Assembly: GCF_015158295.1 (NCBI RefSeq)
Contig: NZ_JACDXV010000002.1
Location: 62,001 to 126,000, forward strand
Reading direction: 5' to 3'
DNA: 64,000 bases
DNA from: Devosia faecipullorum
GTDB taxonomy: Bacteria > Pseudomonadota > Alphaproteobacteria > Rhizobiales > Devosiaceae
Below are positions 59,662-64,000 of the stretch, piece after piece. The notes below the pieces were generated by a model. That model had not been told where the DNA came from. It did no database searches and saw only the letters and a program-made list of their open reading frames with translations. The position numbers and the translations under genes are program-made. Within the stretch, counting starts at the first letter, position 1; each line of letters opens with the position of its first letter.

Positions 59662-60924
59662 TTAGGCGGCGGCGCGCACGATGTGCCCAATAAGGCCATC
59701 GCCATCCATGGCGGTGATCTGCATCTCGACCAGCTCGCCCGGCTCGGCATCGGCAACGCGCACCGGGATGAAATGTTCGGTGCGGCCCCGCCCGCCGCGT
59801 TCGACCAGAACTCGTTCGATAGCGCCAAGCCGTGTCCCACACAAAGCGGCAAATTGTTTCTCGCCGGCCTCACGCAGCAATTGCGCCCGCTCGCGGGCCT
59901 GTTTCCGGGGCACTTGCGGCATGCGGGCGGCGGGGGTGCCGGGACGGGGCGAATAGGGAAAGGCGTGAATATATGTGAGACCGGCTTCGGCGATGAAGCG
60001 CAGCGAATTGTCGAACATGGCATCGGTCTCGGTGGGGAATCCGGCAATGATGTCGGCGCCGAACACAATGTCGGGGCGGCGGGCGCGCAGCTTGTCCACC
60101 ACGGCAAGGGCCTCGTCGCGCAAATGGCGGCGCTTCATGCGCTTGAGAATCAGATCGTCGCCCGATTGCAGCGACAGATGCAGGTGCGGCATCAGCCTGG
60201 GGTCGCCCAGGGCGTCGTAAAGCGCGGGATCGGCCTCGATGGAATCGATGGAGGAGAGGCGCAGGCGCGGCAGATCGGGCACGTGCCGGAGAATGGCCTG
60301 CACCAATTGCCCGAGGCTCGGGCGGCCAGGCAGGTCGGGGCCATAGGAGGTGATGTCGACCCCGGTCAGCACGATCTCGGCATAGCCGCGGGCGACCAAT
60401 TGGCGGATCTGATTGACCACCAGCCCCATGGGCACCGAGCGCGAGGGGCCGCGGCCCAAGGGAATGATGCAGAAGGTGCAGCGATGATCGCAGCCATTCT
60501 GCACCTGCACGAATGCGCGGGTATGGCCATCCATGCCCTCGATGAGATGGGCGGCGGTTTCGCGCACATTGGCGATGTCGTTGACCTGCACCTTGTCGTT
60601 GAGCGGGAGGCCCAGGACCATGGGCGCGTAGCTCTCGGCCTTGAGCTTGTCCTGATTGCCGATGACGAGATCGACCTCGTCCATGTCGCCGAAGGCGCGC
60701 GCCTCGGTCTGGGCGGCGCAGCCGGTGACGATGATGCGGGCATCGGGGTGCTCGCGCCGGGCCTTGCGCACGGCCTGGCGCGCCTGGCGCACGGCTTCGG
60801 CGGTGACGGCGCAGCTATTGATGATGACGGCATTGTCGAGCCCGGCCTTTTCGGCCTCCGCCTTGATCACCGCGCTTTCAAAGGCATTGAGGCGGCAGCC
60901 GAAAGTGAGGGTCTCGACCCCCAT
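59662..60924 (-). CDS. mtaB: tRNA t6A37 methylthiotransferase MtaB
   Basis: This 420-residue radical-SAM methylthiotransferase converts t6A37 to ms2t6A37. The N-terminal cluster cysteines are Cys10 (TFGCRLNAFES), Cys38 (INSCAVTAEA) and Cys69 (TGCAAQ). The radical-SAM cysteines are in NGCDHRCTFC (145, 149, 152). TsaD, which makes the substrate t6A, is encoded 5 kb away. The ATG overlaps the dapF stop by 1 bp (TGATG). Confidence 0.95.
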   Translation of the reverse strand: MGVETLTFGCRLNAFESAVIKAEAEKAGLDNAVIINSCAVTAEAVRQARQAVRKARREHPDARIIVTGCAAQTEARAFGDMDEVDLVIGNQDKLKAESYAPMVLGLPLNDKVQVNDIANVRETAAHLIEGMDGHTRAFVQVQNGCDHRCTFCIIPLGRGPSRSVPMGLVVNQIRQLVARGYAEIVLTGVDITSYGPDLPGRPSLGQLVQAILRHVPDLPRLRLSSIDSIEADPALYDALGDPRLMPHLHLSLQSGDDLILKRMKRRHLRDEALAVVDKLRARRPDIVFGADIIAGFPTETDAMFDNSLRFIAEAGLTYIHAFPYSPRPGTPAARMPQVPRKQARERAQLLREAGEKQFAALCGTRLGAIERVLVERGGRGRTEHFIPVRVADAEPGELVEMQITAMDGDGLIGHIVRAAA

Positions 60925-61796
60925 CACGCCGCCTCGCTGCGCGTCCAGGCGCCGCTGGCCGGGTCGAAGCGGCCACGCCATTCGAACTCGGCCGGGCCGG
61001 ATAGGGTCACATGGTCATTGTCGAGCCATTCGACCACGAGGTCGCCGCCGGGCAGGGTGATTGTCGCCTTGCGGCCGGTGCGGCGGGTGCGCGCGGCGTT
61101 GACCAGAGCGGCGCAGGCGGCGGTGCCGCAGGCCTGGGTGAGGCCGGCGCCGCGCTCCCAGGTGCGCAGGATGATGCGGTCGGGTGCGATCACATTGGCG
61201 ATGGAAATATTGCAGCGCTCGGGAAAGAGCGGGTGGTTTTCCAGAAGCGGGCCGAAGCGGTCGAGCGCATAGGACCACACATCGTCCTTGACCCAGAACG
61301 TGGCATGGGGATTGCCCATGGACGCGACCGAGGGGGAATGCAGGACCGGGGCGTCGATCGGGCCGATCTGCAATTCGATGGCACGGGTATCGGCGAATTC
61401 CTCATTGAGCGGAATGTCGTACCAGGCGAATTTGGGCGTGCCCATATCGACAGTGATCAGCCCGTCCTCGGCCTCCTGGCCGAAGAGAATGCCGGCAATG
61501 GTCTCGAAGGTGAAACGCTGCCGACCCTGTTCGGCGCTGAGCGTCTGGACCACGCAGCGCATGCCATTGCCGCAGGCCTGGGCGCGGGTGCCGTCGGAAT
61601 TGATGATCTCAATATAATTGGCGGTGCCGGGGGTGCGCGGATCATGGATGGCCATGATCTGGTCGAACCGGGTTTCGGGGCGCGCATTGATGGCGATGGC
61701 CGCCTCGGCGCTCACCCGGGCGGCGGAACCGCGCAGATCGGCAACGATGATCTGGTTGCCCAGCCCGTTCATCTTCAAAAAGGGGACGTCGCTCAA
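60924..61796 (-). CDS. dapF: Diaminopimelate epimerase DapF
   Basis: This 290-residue enzyme of lysine and peptidoglycan synthesis interconverts LL- and meso-diaminopimelate. Catalytic cysteines are in [10 protein letters not shown] (Cys75) and [10 protein letters not shown] (Cys223). The start is judged to be TTG at 61796: it gives [20 protein letters not shown], which matches the family N-terminus, and GGGAAG precedes it. The first internal ATG (61772) would lose conserved residues. It is first gene of dapF-mtaB-ftsY-yciB. Confidence 0.94.
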   Translation of the reverse strand: MSDVPFLKMNGLGNQIIVADLRGSAARVSAEAAIAINARPETRFDQIMAIHDPRTPGTANYIEIINSDGTRAQACGNGMRCVVQTLSAEQGRQRFTFETIAGILFGQEAEDGLITVDMGTPKFAWYDIPLNEEFADTRAIELQIGPIDAPVLHSPSVASMGNPHATFWVKDDVWSYALDRFGPLLENHPLFPERCNISIANVIAPDRIILRTWERGAGLTQACGTAACAALVNAARTRRTGRKATITLPGGDLVVEWLDNDHVTLSGPAEFEWRGRFDPASGAWTRSEAA

Positions 61797-61993
61797 TGGG
61801 GTCTTCCCGGATGGGCCTGCATTCAGGTTGCTGTGCCATTCTATATGGCGGATGTGACCCCGAATTGCCAGCGGCAGACCTTGGGGAGCAAGGATGATCT
61901 TAACCAGAAAGCCAGCTTTCAGGTGCGGCAAAGCCGGGTTGGACTAGAATTGGCGCTGGAGCAATGTCGTCCGCGCACCCCTGGAGCCCGATC

Positions 61994-62953
61994 ATGAACA
62001 TGAATCTCGTCACCGACCAGATCATCAGCGATTGGCGTCCGTACTACCCCAAGCTCTGGGGCAATCAGGCGCTGCGGCTCAGCCATAACCTCGCCCATTC
62101 GGACCTGTTCAGCGACGCAGCTTTGGCCGCTTTGATCGACCGCACGCCGCGCGAGGCCTATCACGTCAATTACTCGCAGAAAACCCCCGGCAATCCGCCC
62201 AAGAGGCGCGAGGGCGAGATCAAGGATATTTCCGGCGCCGAAGTGCTGGACGTGGTGCGCAAGGGCAATATCTGGGTGAACCTGACCGCGCCGGCCAAGA
62301 CCGATCCGGCCTATGGCGATCTGCTCGAGCGCCTTTATGCCGAGTTCGAGGAGCGGGTGCCGGGCTTCAGGAGCTATAAGCAGAACCTCACCATTCTCAT
62401 CTCCTCACCCAATGTGTCGGTGAAATACCATTCCGACGTGCCGGGGCAGAGCCTGTGGCAGGTGCGCGGCACCAAAAAGGTCTATGTCTATCCCGCCCAG
62501 GCCCCGTTCATTTCCCAGCCGGCGCTGGAAAAGCTGATCCTGGGGCAATTGCGCGAAACCGACATGCCGTTCGAGCCCTGGTTCGACGATTTCGCGCAGG
62601 TCTATGATCTGGAAGCGGGGCAGATGCTGCATTGGCCGCTCAATGGACCGCATCGCGTGGTCAATCACGGCATGCTCAATGTCAGCTTCACCACCGAGCA
62701 CTGGACCGACGAATTGCGCAAGCATTATGCGGTCAATTACGCCAATGGCGTCTTGCGCGGCAAAATGGGGATCAACAAGCTCAGCCAGCAGGTGACGGGC
62801 CCCTCCTATCTGACCAAGCTCGGCCTTGCCGGGGCGGTGAAATTCTCCCCGCTCAATCCGCAGAAGAAAAAGGTCTACACGGTCGATTTCCGGGTCGATC
62901 CAAATGCGCCCGAAGGCGTGCGCGATATCGACGCCCACGTCTTCGAGAAATAG
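61994..62953 (+). CDS. JmjC/cupin-like 2-oxoglutarate oxygenase-fold protein
   Basis: This 319-residue protein has a cupin core: LTILISSPNVSVKYHSDVPG with a His-x-Asp pair (His146, Asp148), then LWQVRGTKKVYVYPAQ, EAGQMLHWPLNGPHRVVNHG with a distal His (about 220) and NVSFTTEHW. The His-x-Asp...His triad suggests Fe(II)/2-oxoglutarate binding, but the co-substrate Arg/Lys is not proven. The target is unknown. Spacing of 5 bp to the next gene suggests an operon. ATG 61994 is chosen; an upstream in-frame ATG exists. Confidence 0.75.
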   Translation: MNMNLVTDQIISDWRPYYPKLWGNQALRLSHNLAHSDLFSDAALAALIDRTPREAYHVNYSQKTPGNPPKRREGEIKDISGAEVLDVVRKGNIWVNLTAPAKTDPAYGDLLERLYAEFEERVPGFRSYKQNLTILISSPNVSVKYHSDVPGQSLWQVRGTKKVYVYPAQAPFISQPALEKLILGQLRETDMPFEPWFDDFAQVYDLEAGQMLHWPLNGPHRVVNHGMLNVSFTTEHWTDELRKHYAVNYANGVLRGKMGINKLSQQVTGPSYLTKLGLAGAVKFSPLNPQKKKVYTVDFRVDPNAPEGVRDIDAHVFEK

Positions 62954-62958
62954 CGCCG

Positions 62959-64000
62959 ATGGGCGTCCTGGCCATGCCGGCGCCGAGAAGCGCTGCCCGG
63001 CCGGCAGCGCCGGCCATGGCGCTTGCGGCGCGGGTGGTGCGGGATCGGGCAGACCTCGAGGCCCTGGCCCAGGGCTGGCAGGCGCTGGAATGCAGGAGCG
63101 CCGACGCCACCCCGTTCCAGAGCCTGGGCTGGGTGCGGGCGATCTTTGATTTCGAGGCGGCGCGCAACAATAGCAGGTTCGATCCGGTGATCGCCGTGCT
63201 GGAGGATGAGCGGGGCCTGCTGGCGGTGTTGCCGCTGGAGCGCATCCGCACCCCGATGCGGCGGGTGCTGGCGCCGCTGGGCGATGGCTTCGGCCAATAT
63301 GCGGGCCTATTGCTCGATCCGGCAGTCGAGCCGGCGCCGGCAATGCAGCGCCTCCTGGCGGCAGCCATCGAGGCGGCGCCCTGCGATGGAGTGAGCCTGC
63401 TCAAGGTGCGCGACGGCTCGCCGCTGGCGCGGGGACTGCCGGATAAAAGGATCGAAACCGGAACCACGGCCGGGGCGCCTTATGTGGCGCTGGATGAATT
63501 TGCCGATTTCGGCAGCTATTTCGCCACCATTCGCACCAAGACGCGCAAGAATATGCGCAATGCCCGCAATAGGCTGGAACGCGATGGTCCGCTGGAGCAC
63601 CATGTCGTGCCGCCAGCGGATATGCGCGCCATGATCGAAAGCACCCTTGCCAGCCGCGCCTCGCGGCTGCGGGAGCAGGGGCTGACCTCCCGCGCTTTCC
63701 GCGACCGCCTGTTTCCCCAATTCTGCGCCGGCCTGGCCAGCCGCGACGATGTCGGGCTCATGGGATTTTCCCTCATGCACAATGGCCAGCCGATTGCCGA
63801 GCAATGGGGCTTCGTGCAGGACGGGCGCTATTATGCCTATGTGGCGGCGCGCGACTTTTCCAATTCCGAGGAAAGTCCGGGAAAGCTGCATCTGGCCGAA
63901 ATCCTGCGGGCCGGCGCCGAACAGGGCCTGTCGGGATGCGATCTGGGCGTGCCGGCCATGCCCTATAAATTGACCTTTGCCACCAGGGTCGTGACGGTGC
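62959..64000 (+). CDS. CelD/BcsL-FemAB-like GNAT acetyltransferase, N-terminal part (cut by window edge)
   Basis: About 347 codons are open to the window end with no stop. Typical blocks are TPFQSLGWVRAIFDFEAARN, SYFATIRTKTRKNMRNARNR, RLRRQG-like SRLREQGLTSRAFRDRLFPQ and GQPIAEQWGFVQDGRYYAYV. This corresponds to the CelD/BcsL family (GNAT_6, double GNAT fold) associated with exopolysaccharide or cell-envelope modification. The start could be ATG 62959 or a later Met (62974, 63016). It is 5 bp downstream of the cupin gene. Confidence 0.82.
   Translation, partial: MGVLAMPAPRSAARPAAPAMALAARVVRDRADLEALAQGWQALECRSADATPFQSLGWVRAIFDFEAARNNSRFDPVIAVLEDERGLLAVLPLERIRTPMRRVLAPLGDGFGQYAGLLLDPAVEPAPAMQRLLAAAIEAAPCDGVSLLKVRDGSPLARGLPDKRIETGTTAGAPYVALDEFADFGSYFATIRTKTRKNMRNARNRLERDGPLEHHVVPPADMRAMIESTLASRASRLREQGLTSRAFRDRLFPQFCAGLASRDDVGLMGFSLMHNGQPIAEQWGFVQDGRYYAYVAARDFSNSEESPGKLHLAEILRAGAEQGLSGCDLGVPAMPYKLTFATRVVTV

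Overview
The window looks like chromosomal core sequence from a GC-rich alphaproteobacterium of the order Hyphomicrobiales. Devosia or a close relative is my best guess; this rests on gene content and order and was not tested by any search. Signs of the group are the operon orders hemC-hemD-mitofilin-hemY and dapF-mtaB-ftsY-yciB, the linkage rsmB-heparinase-purH, the ccmABCDG cluster, SDHAF4-, DUF2794-, DUF1223- and IalB-type proteins, and a perfect GTTC-N7-GTTC LexA box in front of imuA-imuB-dnaE2. I saw no rRNA, prophage, insertion sequence, integrase or CRISPR array. One tRNA (Thr, CGT) is present.

Layout. 1-11 kb, mostly leftward: trmD (cut by the window edge), rimM, a DUF4893 protein, a zincin metallopeptidase, leuC, a polysaccharide flippase, purH, a heparinase II/III protein, rsmB and htpX. 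11-18 kb: an SDHAF4-like factor, a tiny orphan Flp pilin with a TTG start, the leftward cytochrome c maturation operon ccmABCDG, then rightward acnA and a DUF1223 protein. 18-32 kb: a probable leftward small RNA gene, DUF2794, an acetyltransferase, a Bax-inhibitor family protein, thpR, two tandem IalB-like secreted proteins, rlmN, rlmJ, a LysE exporter, argG, a CPT-like kinase, a PAS-GGDEF-EAL protein and typA. 32-40 kb: DedA, YggT, a frameshifted DUF167 gene, hppA, a MarR regulator divergent from a cytochrome b561, a serine hydrolase, ppa, a universal stress protein and a TerB-like protein. 40-49 kb: the SOS mutagenesis cassette, phhB, a membrane GGDEF-EAL protein and a FeeM-like N-acyltransferase. 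49-64 kb: tRNA-Thr, the heme/mitofilin operon, tsaD-gpsA-YciI-EVE, a gene-free 686-bp interval with RNA-like folding, yciB-ftsY-mtaB-dapF, then a JmjC-like cupin protein and a truncated CelD/FemAB-like acetyltransferase.

Functionally the window is housekeeping: translation and rRNA/tRNA modification (rimM, trmD, rsmB, rlmN, rlmJ, mtaB, tsaD, typA), heme and cytochrome c assembly (hemCDY, ccm), central metabolism (acnA, leuC, argG, purH, dapF) and pyrophosphate handling (hppA, ppa). The less ordinary parts are the unassigned RNA-like elements at 18.2-18.4 kb and 57.1-57.7 kb, two long perfect hairpins between dedA and yggT, the FeeM-like acyltransferase beside a c-di-GMP enzyme, and the LexA-controlled mutasome whose first two genes share 116 bp. 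Four genes appear to use TTG starts (trmD, rsmB, the Flp pilin and dapF).
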